Origin: Alistipes sp.
GTDB taxonomy: Bacteria; Bacteroidota; Bacteroidia; Bacteroidales; Rikenellaceae
DNA: 35,467 nucleotides
Reading direction: 5' to 3'
Assembly (NCBI GenBank): GCA_017631035.1
Contig: JAGBUB010000020.1
Coordinates: 1-35,467 of the forward strand
Shown here piece after piece: positions 12,855 to 21,052 of this stretch. The position numbers and the translations under genes are program-made. Under the pieces are notes generated by a model, which did no database searches, had not been told where the DNA came from, and saw only the letters and a list, made by a program, of their open reading frames with translations. Within the stretch, counting starts at the first letter, position 1, and every line of letters starts with the position of its first letter.

Positions 12855-14208
12855 ATGGCTCAAATTCTATCAAATCTCCCTCGATAACACAAAGGATAGA
12901 TTCAATAGTTTGTGTACGACCTCGCAGGTCGCTGGTATATTGTCTCCAGCCTTGACGAACTCTATCTTCTGAATATCTCGACCTCTCGTGGAAGTACAAT
13001 ACAACGCATTTGGCTCGTTGGTCGCACGCATCACTGAATTTGTTTTTAATAGTATATTTACCTGTACCTTCGACAGCCTTAATATCCATCAGAATATCAT
13101 TTAGCGAACCATCTGGGGTTTTAACACCCTTTTCTGCATGCTCTGATTCTAATAGCACCCGATATCCATTTTTACGGAGTGCTTCTACCGCCAATCTCTC
13201 ATATTCGCCACGAGGAATACCAAAGCAACCCTTTACGGGGTCAAAGTTGTGCTCTCGGTGTACTGCACTCAAACCTCCACTCTTGCGGTCAATCTTGACA
13301 TCGGTGTAGTTCTCATCAGCTCGCAGACGCTCATACTCCTCAATAACGGGAGCCAACTTTGCGCTCTTGATTGCCTTGATGATGTTGGCGCACTGATAGC
13401 AGTTTTTCTGCTTGTTGGTAAACAGTCGTAGTTGCACACTCTTGAATGCACAGTGGTCGCAATCGCTTGGGAAATATGGGTGGTCGTTGGAGAATATCTG
13501 CCCTGTTCTGGCAGGGTTGCCCCCCAATCCCGCTGATGGCTTGATACTCTCCTCCCCGATGCCTGTGTTGTCGGTAGGCTCCTCGTCTGTTGCTCTCCAA
13601 TCACACTGACAGCCCCACTCATCGCCCGGTTTGTGCTTCTCCCAAAATGGATCATCAATAGGCCAGATGCGGTGGTAGAATGGCATGTGCGACTCACGAG
13701 GGTTTACTGCTGTCGATGGCAGCCACTCGATATTCGGGAACACATCAGCCTCTTCCATAAATTGACGCATCTCGGCGGCACGATGGGCACGCTTTACAGC
13801 GGTATCAAATTCGGTGCGTAGCCAACGCCCTACCTGATGATCCACGATGTCCTTTGTGTCGGCTTTGAACTGTTCAAACGATTTGAGGTTGCCATCTTCG
13901 TCTAACATACGAGCAGCGATATCCCTGCCCATACGGTGAACCTTGAACGCTGACCACACCTCGGCATTGTTTTTCAGTTCTTGGGCGAAGTTGCTACCGC
14001 CAGCTGGAGCATTATAGCCGATATCGATAGCGTTGCTTACAATGCGCTGCACCTCCGAGAATAGCCCCGCATCGATAGTCGTGCGTGTGTTGATACGCTT
14101 CGACTGAATGTTGCGTAAAGCCTTCTCTATGATTGAGGAGTCGAAGGTGAAACTACTTCGAGCCCCCTCGTTGTCGGCAGCATCCCGGTACAACTCATCG
14201 ACTACCAA
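12853..14208 (-). CDS. MuF-type head morphogenesis protein with C-terminal BECR/CdiA-like nuclease domain
   Basis: A 451-aa fusion. Residues 1 to about 245 are the MuF/SPP1 gp7 minor head domain, with RTEFDTAVKRAHRA and the hallmark FYHRIWPIDDPFW plus KPGDEWGCQCDW. A short Cys-pair linker follows (C250, C253, C270, C273). From about 300 to the end comes a nuclease-like domain: AVHREHNFD, GEYERLAVEALRKNGYRV, DILMDIKAVEGTGKY, a conserved Gln region and a final beta strand. This matches the barnase-EndoU-ColicinE5/D-RelE (BECR) style of CdiA-CT tRNases and phage polymorphic toxins. Likely carried in the capsid and injected with DNA (inference). The start is a TTG overlapping the portal stop by 7 nt; no ATG is available. 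No immunity gene is adjacent. Confidence 0.8.
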   Translation of the reverse strand: MVVDELYRDAADNEGARSSFTFDSSIIEKALRNIQSKRINTRTTIDAGLFSEVQRIVSNAIDIGYNAPAGGSNFAQELKNNAEVWSAFKVHRMGRDIAARMLDEDGNLKSFEQFKADTKDIVDHQVGRWLRTEFDTAVKRAHRAAEMRQFMEEADVFPNIEWLPSTAVNPRESHMPFYHRIWPIDDPFWEKHKPGDEWGCQCDWRATDEEPTDNTGIGEESIKPSAGLGGNPARTGQIFSNDHPYFPSDCDHCAFKSVQLRLFTNKQKNCYQCANIIKAIKSAKLAPVIEEYERLRADENYTDVKIDRKSGGLSAVHREHNFDPVKGCFGIPRGEYERLAVEALRKNGYRVLLESEHAEKGVKTPDGSLNDILMDIKAVEGTGKYTIKNKFSDACDQRAKCVVLYFHERSRYSEDRVRQGWRQYTSDLRGRTQTIESILCVIEGDLIEFEP

Positions 14209-15575
14209 TCTAAATCCGCCCCCGCGCTGTCGGGGGCTCCTCCAAAAAAACTGCGAAGACGATCTATGAATTTGTGGTCTTCGTCTTTCTTAGAGGTTGT
14301 TTTTTTGCTCTTGGGCTCGGTACTCTCGTCTCCATCAGCGTCAGGGTCCTCTGTTTTATCCTCTTTTTTGCCCTCTTTGATGGCTGCTGCTGTTGCCTGT
14401 GCTTGCTCCTTGATTAGGTCGTAGTCATCGGGCTTCGGAATACCGAACTCCTCATAGAGGTAGTCATCGGCAATGGGTAATCCTGCCTCATTTTTCAGTC
14501 GGCAAACGATAGTAACCTGTTGTGCAGGGTCCTTCTTCTTTGGTGGCACAAAGGCGAATTTACCACCCTTGGTGTTGATGCCGAGAGCAGCAAAGATGTC
14601 GCACACCTCATAGTTGAGAATGTCGAGGATCTGTCGCTTAATGAAGAAGGTGATATCGACCTCGCCCTCCTGTTGTACAGTGCCGAGGGCTTGCGTGCCT
14701 TTGTCGCCCGCCTCGGTGGTCAAGGTATTACCATTTACCGCCTTACTCATCTCGTTGTTGCAATATGTGGCAAGTCTGCTATACATATCCCCAGCTCCGG
14801 ACACATTGCCTGTTTGGAGTAGGTTTATTTTCGTTCCGTCAGGGTGGATAATGATACCAGCACCGCCCATATTGTAGATGTCCTCAATCAATTTTTCTCG
14901 AGCCTTCTCGTCCCACGCATCGTATGTACCCTCTCGGATAGGTCGCCCGAATATCTCGGCGAGCTCTGCCCAATCAGACACATTGTTGCGTTTCAGGATT
15001 ACCCAGAAGGCGCAGACTGCAAGGTCGCCGATTTGTCTGGGGTCGCCGACATACAACAGGTCGGAGAACTCCTCCCAGCTCTCGCCTCGGAGGTCTGTCG
15101 GGTTACGGAGGATCGTGCGGTTGATTGGGTCCACATGTTCCCTCGGAATAAGGTCGTACTTAACCCAGCCCTTCTCGTCTTTGTAGAATTGGAACAGCGA
15201 GCCCCCGACACCTTCCCACTCGTGGTCAATAAGGTCCTCAATGAAGTGGTTGAACCAAGGCGATGTAATATGCTCCTGCATCTGCTCATCAACCTCACCA
15301 TCACGCAGAAACTGAATCGGGGTTGAAAGTATAGCTGCCTTCTGCTTGCGAAGTACCGCAAACAGGTGGGAGTCTGTTTTGACATCTTTGTAGAGGTCAA
15401 TGAGCTTCTTACGCTGGGGGTAGTCGATTAACTCCGCCTTGCGTATTGCTGTCATATACTCGGATACATCGAGTCCACCTCGGCGGGTGGGCTGAAGTAC
15501 GATTGTTTGCGTAGGGGTACGCCCAACACTACCACCAGAGGTGATACGCTTATTGTGCTTCTTGTTCTTTGCCAT
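14202..15575 (-). CDS. Portal protein, DUF935 (Mu gp29-like)
   Basis: A 457-aa protein forming the DNA entry/exit ring of the capsid. The DUF935 pattern is clear: an N-terminal DVSEYMTAIRKAE region, a conserved ILSTPIQF segment, VGGSLFQFYKD, PREHVDP, a central FGRPIREGTYD, and the MSKAVNGNTLTTE segment. The last 60 residues are low-complexity and charged (Lys, Glu, Asp, Thr), unlike the core and probably disordered. It sits between the DUF1320 connector and the MuF gene, the same order as in Mu-like phages (gp28, gp29, F). Confidence 0.93.
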   Translation of the reverse strand: MAKNKKHNKRITSGGSVGRTPTQTIVLQPTRRGGLDVSEYMTAIRKAELIDYPQRKKLIDLYKDVKTDSHLFAVLRKQKAAILSTPIQFLRDGEVDEQMQEHITSPWFNHFIEDLIDHEWEGVGGSLFQFYKDEKGWVKYDLIPREHVDPINRTILRNPTDLRGESWEEFSDLLYVGDPRQIGDLAVCAFWVILKRNNVSDWAELAEIFGRPIREGTYDAWDEKAREKLIEDIYNMGGAGIIIHPDGTKINLLQTGNVSGAGDMYSRLATYCNNEMSKAVNGNTLTTEAGDKGTQALGTVQQEGEVDITFFIKRQILDILNYEVCDIFAALGINTKGGKFAFVPPKKKDPAQQVTIVCRLKNEAGLPIADDYLYEEFGIPKPDDYDLIKEQAQATAAAIKEGKKEDKTEDPDADGDESTEPKSKKTTSKKDEDHKFIDRLRSFFGGAPDSAGADLDW

Positions 15576-15577
15576 AG

Positions 15578-16003
15578 TTAGATGTTGTTATTTCGTTTTC
15601 TGTTACTGCGTATCTGGAACTGCGAGGCGGTATCCATAACCTCGCATTCTACTTCGGGAAGCCCATCGACTGTGATATCGCCTTTTCGTATTCCTTCGAG
15701 CCACTTGATAGCACGCTCATATCGTTCAACACGAATCTCCGACATCATACGAGGATTGTGTATGCAGAACAGGTGATATATGGCGATGTCAATAGCCATC
15801 ATTAGCACCAATTCATTGCGCTCCTTGCCCTCGGCAGAGAATACCTTGTCGCAGTCGTAGCGGCGAGACATATAGCCTCGCATCTCGGCTATGGCTCTAT
15901 CCTCTACGACCTCAATGATGGCGCTGTCGGAGCGTATAACAGCGTCTAATATCTCCTGATGTATGGAGGCGTTGTAATCCTCCGTTGTGATGAAGTTTGC
16001 CAT
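15578..16003 (-). CDS. DUF1320-like head-tail connector (Mu gp36-like)
   Basis: A 141-aa helical protein. The start MANFITTEDYNASIH is followed by a helix with DRAIAEMRGYMSRRYD and a second with MAIDIAIYHLF. This is the DUF1320/gp6-like adaptor pattern: helices that pack below the portal. The ATG overlaps the large-terminase stop by 1 nt (TAATG), so translation is coupled. Confidence 0.85.
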   Translation of the reverse strand: MANFITTEDYNASIHQEILDAVIRSDSAIIEVVEDRAIAEMRGYMSRRYDCDKVFSAEGKERNELVLMMAIDIAIYHLFCIHNPRMMSEIRVERYERAIKWLEGIRKGDITVDGLPEVECEVMDTASQFQIRSNRKRNNNI

Positions 16004-17550
16004 TACTGTCTGTATTTATTGCGTTTTGCGATTGCTTTGTACGATGTTGTGTGTATAGGGTGTAACTGCCCGATTTTGTCATCTATAAAGCGGTTACCAC
16101 CCTCCACGCAGTCCACACCGTCAGCGTGGAATTTGAGCGACATAGAGAAGAATTTGAGCTCCTCCGCAAGCCCCTGCATATTCGGGTCGTTATGCTCCGC
16201 TTCGTTGAGTACCAGCAAGCCCTCTCGGTTCAGAGGTTCAAGGTTTGCCTCGATACGCAATGCCTTGTCGGTTTTCCTTTTCTCATCAGGTATGACCGAG
16301 ATATTGATGCTTAACTCTTTACATTTGGCGGCTAACGCCTTTTTGAATACCTGTTGGAAAAATGGGTCCTGCAGGGAGTTGTTCTCCTGCACCAGATATA
16401 TGTTACGCTGCCCTTTCATTAGGGCGTGTTGGTATAGCGTGAAGTAGTGCGTTATAAACTCATCGGTTGTCATCTTGCCGAGGAAGCCCCTGATAACATA
16501 CAGCGTGCGGTCAATCTTACCGAGTAACCACATCGCTTTGAGCGAACCTTTCTTATTCTTGGCAGAGCCTTTCGCCTCTGATGATGTCGGGTCGGCATAG
16601 ATACACAGGAACGGGAACTTGCGTAATGGTGGCACTTTACCCCACTTGACCGTAGAAAAGATTTTGCCCTCGACAACGGGGTTATTGAAATACTCCCCTT
16701 GTATTGTTTGAGTGCTTATCTTCGAAAGTATGCGGTCAATCATATCCTCGGTGTTCTTGGTTGGCCAAGTGCTTTTGCCCTCGTCATCTCGGATATTGAC
16801 AATATCCCAATGGTCTGCTTTTTCTCCTGCCCTCACAATACAACAATCTTCTGCGATGATATTACCGCAGAATATGATTAGTGTAGGCTCTGATACCGAG
16901 CGTGTCGGGTACAATGCGCGTTCCCACCAATTCCATTTTTTCTCCAATACATCAGGGTTAAGACACGCTTCGTCTGTATCGAAGTCATCTACAAGCAGAA
17001 TATCAGGGCGTTTGGCTTCGTTTCGGGCTCCACGAGGTTTATCCCCAGCTCCGAGTCCTGTGAATGATGCCCCTTGTTTGGTCTTGAATTGAAGTTCCGA
17101 CCAATCGTCTATGCTCTTCTGCTCCCCGTACAACTGTATGAGTCGGCGGTTGCTTTCGAGGTTGGCTCGGTAAGGTGCAAGCAATTTTCCCGCTGCTATT
17201 TGTGTGGCAGCGGCTAACATTATAGTATTCTTACGCTTGGTCAGCACTAAATAGAGGACCACAAACATTACGATGGTACTCTTTGCCAGCTCACGACTCC
17301 ACGACAAAACTTCATACCACTCTGGGTTGTTGATGAGGCGCTTGATAGCTTTGATATGGAATGGGGCGAACTCTGCCTTCGCATAGTTAGGGAATAGGTA
17401 TTTAATCCACTCAATAGGATTTGCCTCCAACTTGATACGCAACTTCTCCACCTCGGCAGGGGATAGCGAGGTGTCTATGGGTGTATCGTTGTATATGGAG
17501 CGTTTGAGCTCTTCCCACTTGCGTAGGGCGTCACGGTCTATTTGCTTCAT
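16003..17550 (-). CDS. Terminase large subunit (Mu gp28-like)
   Basis: The 515-aa DNA-packaging motor. The ATPase half has a Walker-A-like SRELAKST (85-92), a Walker B DILLVDDFD (183-191), and a C-motif-like strand LIIFCGN. The nuclease half begins FLCIYADPTSS with a metal-binding Asp (D320) and ends with further acidic residues and GGNRFIDDKIGQ. It is a headful-type terminase expected to cut host-flanked phage DNA. Preceded by the small-subunit gene and followed by the connector with 1-nt overlap. Confidence 0.93.
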   Translation of the reverse strand: MKQIDRDALRKWEELKRSIYNDTPIDTSLSPAEVEKLRIKLEANPIEWIKYLFPNYAKAEFAPFHIKAIKRLINNPEWYEVLSWSRELAKSTIVMFVVLYLVLTKRKNTIMLAAATQIAAGKLLAPYRANLESNRRLIQLYGEQKSIDDWSELQFKTKQGASFTGLGAGDKPRGARNEAKRPDILLVDDFDTDEACLNPDVLEKKWNWWERALYPTRSVSEPTLIIFCGNIIAEDCCIVRAGEKADHWDIVNIRDDEGKSTWPTKNTEDMIDRILSKISTQTIQGEYFNNPVVEGKIFSTVKWGKVPPLRKFPFLCIYADPTSSEAKGSAKNKKGSLKAMWLLGKIDRTLYVIRGFLGKMTTDEFITHYFTLYQHALMKGQRNIYLVQENNSLQDPFFQQVFKKALAAKCKELSINISVIPDEKRKTDKALRIEANLEPLNREGLLVLNEAEHNDPNMQGLAEELKFFSMSLKFHADGVDCVEGGNRFIDDKIGQLHPIHTTSYKAIAKRNKYRQ

Positions 17551-17554
17551 AGGA

Positions 17555-17998
17555 CTACATCAGGGAGTTAATAAATGAGTCGAACAACTGCGTGAACCTC
17601 TTTGTTTGGTCGAGGTCGATAGGGCGCAACCACGCAATAAATCGCTGTCCTACGCTAACAACATCATGGATACCTGCATCGGTCTCCAACTTGTTGATGG
17701 CGTTGGTCAGTTTGGAGATGGTGTCAGCCTCTTTGGGAGAGGCGAAGCGTTTGCCCTCCTCTCGTTGTAGGATGTTGTTGTTAATCTCGACAATCTGCTG
17801 TTGCAGTGCCTGAATCTGCCCCTCTCTGGTCATCGTGAGAGAAGCCTTGTGCTCGTGCCATTTGTCGGCTTTTGCCCAGCGTATAATAGTCTGACGAGAT
17901 ACCCCAACCACATCGGCAATCTCCTCCTGTGTTCGGTTCTCGTGAATATACATCGACATCGCCCATTGGCGCTTCTGTTGTGAGGTCATATTGTTCAT
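17555..17998 (-). CDS. Terminase small subunit-like HTH protein (Mu gp27/DUF1804-like)
   Basis: A 147-aa protein starting MNNMTSQQKRQWAM. A longer version starting at a TTG (18022) is possible but would overlap the predicted promoter. Residues 10-50 form a helix-turn-helix (ENRTQEEIADVVGVSRQTII followed by RWAK), then helical coiled-coil segments. Small terminase subunits and gp27-type proteins have this DNA-binding N-terminus and oligomerising helices. First gene of the leftward late block, just upstream of the large subunit. Confidence 0.8.
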   Translation of the reverse strand: MNNMTSQQKRQWAMSMYIHENRTQEEIADVVGVSRQTIIRWAKADKWHEHKASLTMTREGQIQALQQQIVEINNNILQREEGKRFASPKEADTISKLTNAINKLETDAGIHDVVSVGQRFIAWLRPIDLDQTKRFTQLFDSFINSLM

Positions 17999-18019
17999 AG
18001 TTTTGTGCTTTTGCTTTTG

Positions 18020-18051
18020 CAAAATTGACCTCTAAATAGGTGATTGACAAA
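18020..18051 (-). promoter_or_regulatory. Leftward late promoter
   Basis: On the minus strand TTTG (18051-18048), a 20-bp gap and CAATTTTG (18027-18020). The -7 box differs from the host consensus at the first base (C for T), in exactly the same way as the rightward partner. The start would fall near 18013, giving a very short leader before the small-terminase ATG at 17998. Confidence 0.6.
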
Positions 18052-18055
18052 TCAG

Positions 18056-18114
18056 AAAAACATCATAACACTTTATGGCGTCATCATAACACTGTAACTT
18101 GTTATGATGTTTTT
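18056..18114. promoter_or_regulatory. Late operator: two direct and one inverted CATCATAACA repeats
   Basis: CATCATAACACT occurs at 18061-18072 and 18082-18093 (21-bp period) and its inverse TGTTATGATG at 18100-18109. The second and third copies form a perfect 10-bp-arm dyad with an 8-bp spacer. The outer copies extend to 15-bp arms (18056-18070 and 18100-18114). The block lies between the -33 boxes of the two divergent late promoters, the right place for an activator such as a Mor/C analogue (inference). Confidence 0.7.
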
Positions 18115-18118
18115 GCGA

Positions 18119-18150
18119 TTTGCAAAGTGCAGATACACGCCCCAATTTTG
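18119..18150 (+). promoter_or_regulatory. Rightward late promoter
   Basis: TTTG (18119-18122), a 20-bp gap and CAATTTTG (18143-18150), the mirror partner of the leftward promoter. The sequence after it (GCACAAAAC) also resembles the other side. It would drive the protease, capsid and tail genes from about 18157. Confidence 0.6.
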
Positions 18151-18168
18151 CACAAAACAAAACGCAAA

Positions 18169-19233
18169 ATGGCAAACATATTCAATATCATTCCCGGTCC
18201 TCAGGAGGACACCTGTTGCATCTTGCTTTATGGCGAGATTGGCAACTATGCCGATGTTAGGGCACAAGATGTAGTTGCCCAGCTGATGGAGGCAGAGCGT
18301 ACATATCGAAAGATTGATGTGCGTATCAACTCTGTCGGAGGTGATGTGCATACAGGCATCGCCATCTTCAATGCCTTGCATCAGTCGCAAGCGGATATCA
18401 CTATCTACATTGATTGTATTGCAGCAAGTACTGCCTCGTTCATTGCGGGCTGTGGTAAGCCTGTAAAGATGAGTCGTTATGCTCGTATAATGATACATCG
18501 CCCGTCAGTAATCGTCAGCGCAAATGCTGATGAGTTGAAGGAGTATATCCAAACGCTGGAGGATATTGAGGATATCCTTTGCAGTATATACTCCGAGCGT
18601 ACAGGTATGAGCGTGGAGGAGGTGCGTGCAAAGTATATGGACGGCGAGAACCATTGGCTGACTGCTGATGAGGCGTTGGCTATGGGGTTTGTCGATGCAA
18701 TCTATGATGACCCCAACAAGGTCGAGGTCGTAGATACCCTTTCAGAACAGCAACTATGTGAGCGATATACTGCTCAATATCTTAATTCAATCAAGGTTTT
18801 ATCTAACAAACACGAACAAATGATCGACAAAATCAAATCAAGACCTTCGTTCAGCGATTGTGCTGACGAAGTAGCTATTATGAACCGCATCGCCGAGATG
18901 GAGGCGAAGGCGGAGCAGTTGGAAGCCGTAACCAAAGAGCGTGATGCTTACAAGGAGAAGGCGGATGAGTATGAGCAGAAGGCAAAGGAGGCGGCGGAAG
19001 CTGCTATCGATGCCGAGGTGCAGACCGCTATCGATGAGGGTCGCATCGGAGAGGATCAGCGTGAGCACTATGTCGCTATGCTCCACACGGAGAAGGCTGA
19101 CGATGCCCGTGCTATTCTTGCATCACAGAAGCCTAAACGCCGTGCAGCAACTATCATCGGCAAGGGTGGTGCACAGGTAACTGATGCGTGGGAGGCCCGT
19201 ATGAATGAGATTCGTGAGGACCTCAAAAAGTAA
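18169..19233 (+). CDS. ClpP-like head maturation protease fused to a scaffold domain
   Basis: A 354-aa protein. The ATG at 18169 (MANIFNIIPGPQ) is used; an upstream in-frame start would lie in the operator. Residues 18-190 are a ClpP/S14-like serine protease with GG in INSVGGDV, nucleophile Ser87 in CIAASTAS and His110 in RIMIHRPS. Residues about 230-354 form a long charged coiled coil with a basic end, typical of a scaffold. Family members build the procapsid and then digest the scaffold. This resembles Mu gpI and its internal scaffold in layout but uses a ClpP-type fold. Next gene is the major capsid protein. Confidence 0.92.
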   Translation: MANIFNIIPGPQEDTCCILLYGEIGNYADVRAQDVVAQLMEAERTYRKIDVRINSVGGDVHTGIAIFNALHQSQADITIYIDCIAASTASFIAGCGKPVKMSRYARIMIHRPSVIVSANADELKEYIQTLEDIEDILCSIYSERTGMSVEEVRAKYMDGENHWLTADEALAMGFVDAIYDDPNKVEVVDTLSEQQLCERYTAQYLNSIKVLSNKHEQMIDKIKSRPSFSDCADEVAIMNRIAEMEAKAEQLEAVTKERDAYKEKADEYEQKAKEAAEAAIDAEVQTAIDEGRIGEDQREHYVAMLHTEKADDARAILASQKPKRRAATIIGKGGAQVTDAWEARMNEIREDLKK

Positions 19234-19260
19234 CAAAATAACAAAAAAACAGTACAAACT

Positions 19261-20193
19261 ATGGCAAACATTCAGACAGCTTATCAGGGTGAAGTTTTAG
19301 CAAAACTTCTCGTGAAAGCAACGACCAACAATGAGTTGGTAAAGCGTGGTCTTATCCACATTGAGCCTAATGTGCAGAAGGCATTTTACATTCCTCGCTT
19401 GAAAGCTGGCAAGTTCTTGCAGAAGCGCAAGGAGCAACCTGAGGATGGCGACTCGAAGGGCTCGTTCAATATCGATGAGCGCAAGTTGGAGCCTGTGGAC
19501 TTTATGGCGTTCACAACCTTCAATCCTCGCTCGTTTGAGAAGTTCTGGAAGCAGTGGCAGCCTACGGGCAACCTCGTATTCTCGGAGCTTCCTGCTGAGG
19601 CACAGGCAGCATTCCTCGAGGAGTTGGGTAAGGTCGTGGACTTTGAGCTCGGCTGGCACTTTATCAACGGTACCGCTGGTGAGGGTGAGGAGCAGTTCTT
19701 CAATGGTATTCTTACTCGTATCCTTGCCGATGGCGATGTAGTCAAGGCAGATGTGTCGGGTGCGGATACGATGATTCAGAAGTTGCGCAAGGTACACCGT
19801 GCAATTCCTAAGGCTCTCCGCAACCATCCCGGCTTGAAGTTCTTGATGTCTATTGAGGACTTTGATGCCTACGATGATGAGCTCACCGACCTCCATCACA
19901 AGGGTGCAGATCCTACTTCGAGCAATGTGGCTCGCTTCAAGAAGTACAACATCGAGCCGTTGGCAGATTGGCCTCAGGGCGTTATCGTAGCGACCATCGC
20001 AACGATGGATATCGACTCGAACCTCTGGGCAGCTGTAAATCTCGCAGACGACTTCGAGTGCGTGAAGATTGACCGCTTGACCAATGCCGGTGAGCGTTAC
20101 TTCTTCAAGATGTTGATGAAGGCAGATACCAACATCGCATTCGGTGAGCACACCGTTCTTGCTGATTGGAGAGACGAACTCCCTGAGGCATAA
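19261..20193 (+). CDS. Major capsid protein
   Basis: A 310-aa protein directly after the protease/scaffold gene, with strong, regular codon use and few rare codons, as expected for the most abundant virion protein. It begins MANIQTAYQGEVLAKLLVKA, has long helices and a central FFNGILTRILADGD region, and is close in length to Mu gpT (305 aa). A short leader rich in A precedes the ATG. I assign it from position, size and composition; the HK97 fold cannot be proven by eye. Confidence 0.85.
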   Translation: MANIQTAYQGEVLAKLLVKATTNNELVKRGLIHIEPNVQKAFYIPRLKAGKFLQKRKEQPEDGDSKGSFNIDERKLEPVDFMAFTTFNPRSFEKFWKQWQPTGNLVFSELPAEAQAAFLEELGKVVDFELGWHFINGTAGEGEEQFFNGILTRILADGDVVKADVSGADTMIQKLRKVHRAIPKALRNHPGLKFLMSIEDFDAYDDELTDLHHKGADPTSSNVARFKKYNIEPLADWPQGVIVATIATMDIDSNLWAAVNLADDFECVKIDRLTNAGERYFFKMLMKADTNIAFGEHTVLADWRDELPEA

Positions 20194-20216
20194 GTCTAAC
20201 CTTAAAACGAAGAAGT

Positions 20217-20573
20217 ATGAAACTGAAAGTATTGAAGCCCTTTATCAACAAGGAGAACAAGAAGCAGATTTTTGAGGCTGGCGCAATCATCGACATTGAC
20301 GATGTTGCTCGCATCAACGATATCGTGAAGCGAGGTCTCGGTGAGGTCATCGAGCAGTCCACAGGTGCCGACAACGAAACTCCTGCACCTACAACGGTAG
20401 CAGACGAGAAGCCTGAGGAGAAGAAGAAGGACGAGAAGCCCAAGGCTGGTCGTTCATCGCAAAAGCCCAAGAAGGCTGACAAGGAGGTAGAGGAGCAGCC
20501 TGAGGAGGGCGATGCTAACCCTGCCCCCGAGGAGGTTGTTGAGTCGGAGGGCGCAGAGCCCAAGGAGGAGTAG
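20217..20573 (+). CDS. Capsid-associated protein with acidic/basic low-complexity tail
   Basis: A 118-aa protein. Residues 1-48 form a small folded part (MKLKVLKPFINKENKKQ onward), a pattern seen in short head proteins next to the capsid gene. The rest is a low-complexity tail rich in Glu, Lys and Pro. Its place after the capsid gene suggests a head decoration or completion role. Function not certain. Confidence 0.55.
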   Translation: MKLKVLKPFINKENKKQIFEAGAIIDIDDVARINDIVKRGLGEVIEQSTGADNETPAPTTVADEKPEEKKKDEKPKAGRSSQKPKKADKEVEEQPEEGDANPAPEEVVESEGAEPKEE

Positions 20574-20575
20574 CG

Positions 20576-21037
20576 ATGGCACAACTGAAACGCTTGGTAA
20601 TACACTGCACTGATACCCCCGAGGGGCGTAAGGTGTCTTCTGACGATATTCGTCATTGGCATACCTCCCCTGTCTCAAAGGGGGGTAGAGGTTGGCAACA
20701 AGTCGGCTACACCGATATGTTCCACCTTGACGGAACAGTCGAGCGTTTGGTTGCGAACAACGAAGATGCGAATGTAGATCCGTGGGAGATTACAAATGGG
20801 GCAAAAGGGTACAATTCCACATCCCGGCACATTGTGTATGTAGGAGGTCGTGCTGCGACCTCCAAAACTCCCAAGGATACTCGCACCAAGGCACAATGTG
20901 AGGCAATGAAGCAGTATGTACTCGACTTCCACCGCCGACACCCTGATGTCGAAATCGTTGGGCATAACGCTCTATCCGCAAAGGCGTGTCCTTCGTTTGA
21001 TGTCCCAGCGTGGCTCCGAGAGATAGGTATCAACTAA
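20576..21037 (+). CDS. N-acetylmuramoyl-L-alanine amidase (endolysin)
   Basis: A 153-aa type-2 amidase that cuts the bond between muramic acid and the stem peptide. The zinc ligands are visible: His10 in VIHCTDTP, His130 in IVGHNALS and Cys138 in AKACPSFD. Tyr45 and Lys136 correspond to the T7-lysozyme catalytic pair. No signal peptide, so a separate holin is needed. It is followed by two membrane proteins in overlapping frames that probably complete the lysis cassette. Confidence 0.93.
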   Translation: MAQLKRLVIHCTDTPEGRKVSSDDIRHWHTSPVSKGGRGWQQVGYTDMFHLDGTVERLVANNEDANVDPWEITNGAKGYNSTSRHIVYVGGRAATSKTPKDTRTKAQCEAMKQYVLDFHRRHPDVEIVGHNALSAKACPSFDVPAWLREIGIN

Positions 21038-21052
21038 TAAACTGATTCAAGT

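Noticed and set aside
12600-12887. Plus-strand frame covering the small-RNA locus
   Set aside because: It starts inside the minus-strand morphogenesis gene, upstream of the promoter at 12746, and ends after the terminator. The transcript from 12783 could not encode it, and the sequence has no protein-like features.
18040-18168. N-terminal extension of the protease gene
   Set aside because: Translation from 18040 would read through the operator repeats and the -7 box of the rightward promoter; the ATG at 18169 gives the normal family start.
19297-20151. 284-codon minus-strand frame
   Set aside because: Exact antisense shadow of the major capsid gene, whose codon bias creates open antisense frames; no domain and no promoter.
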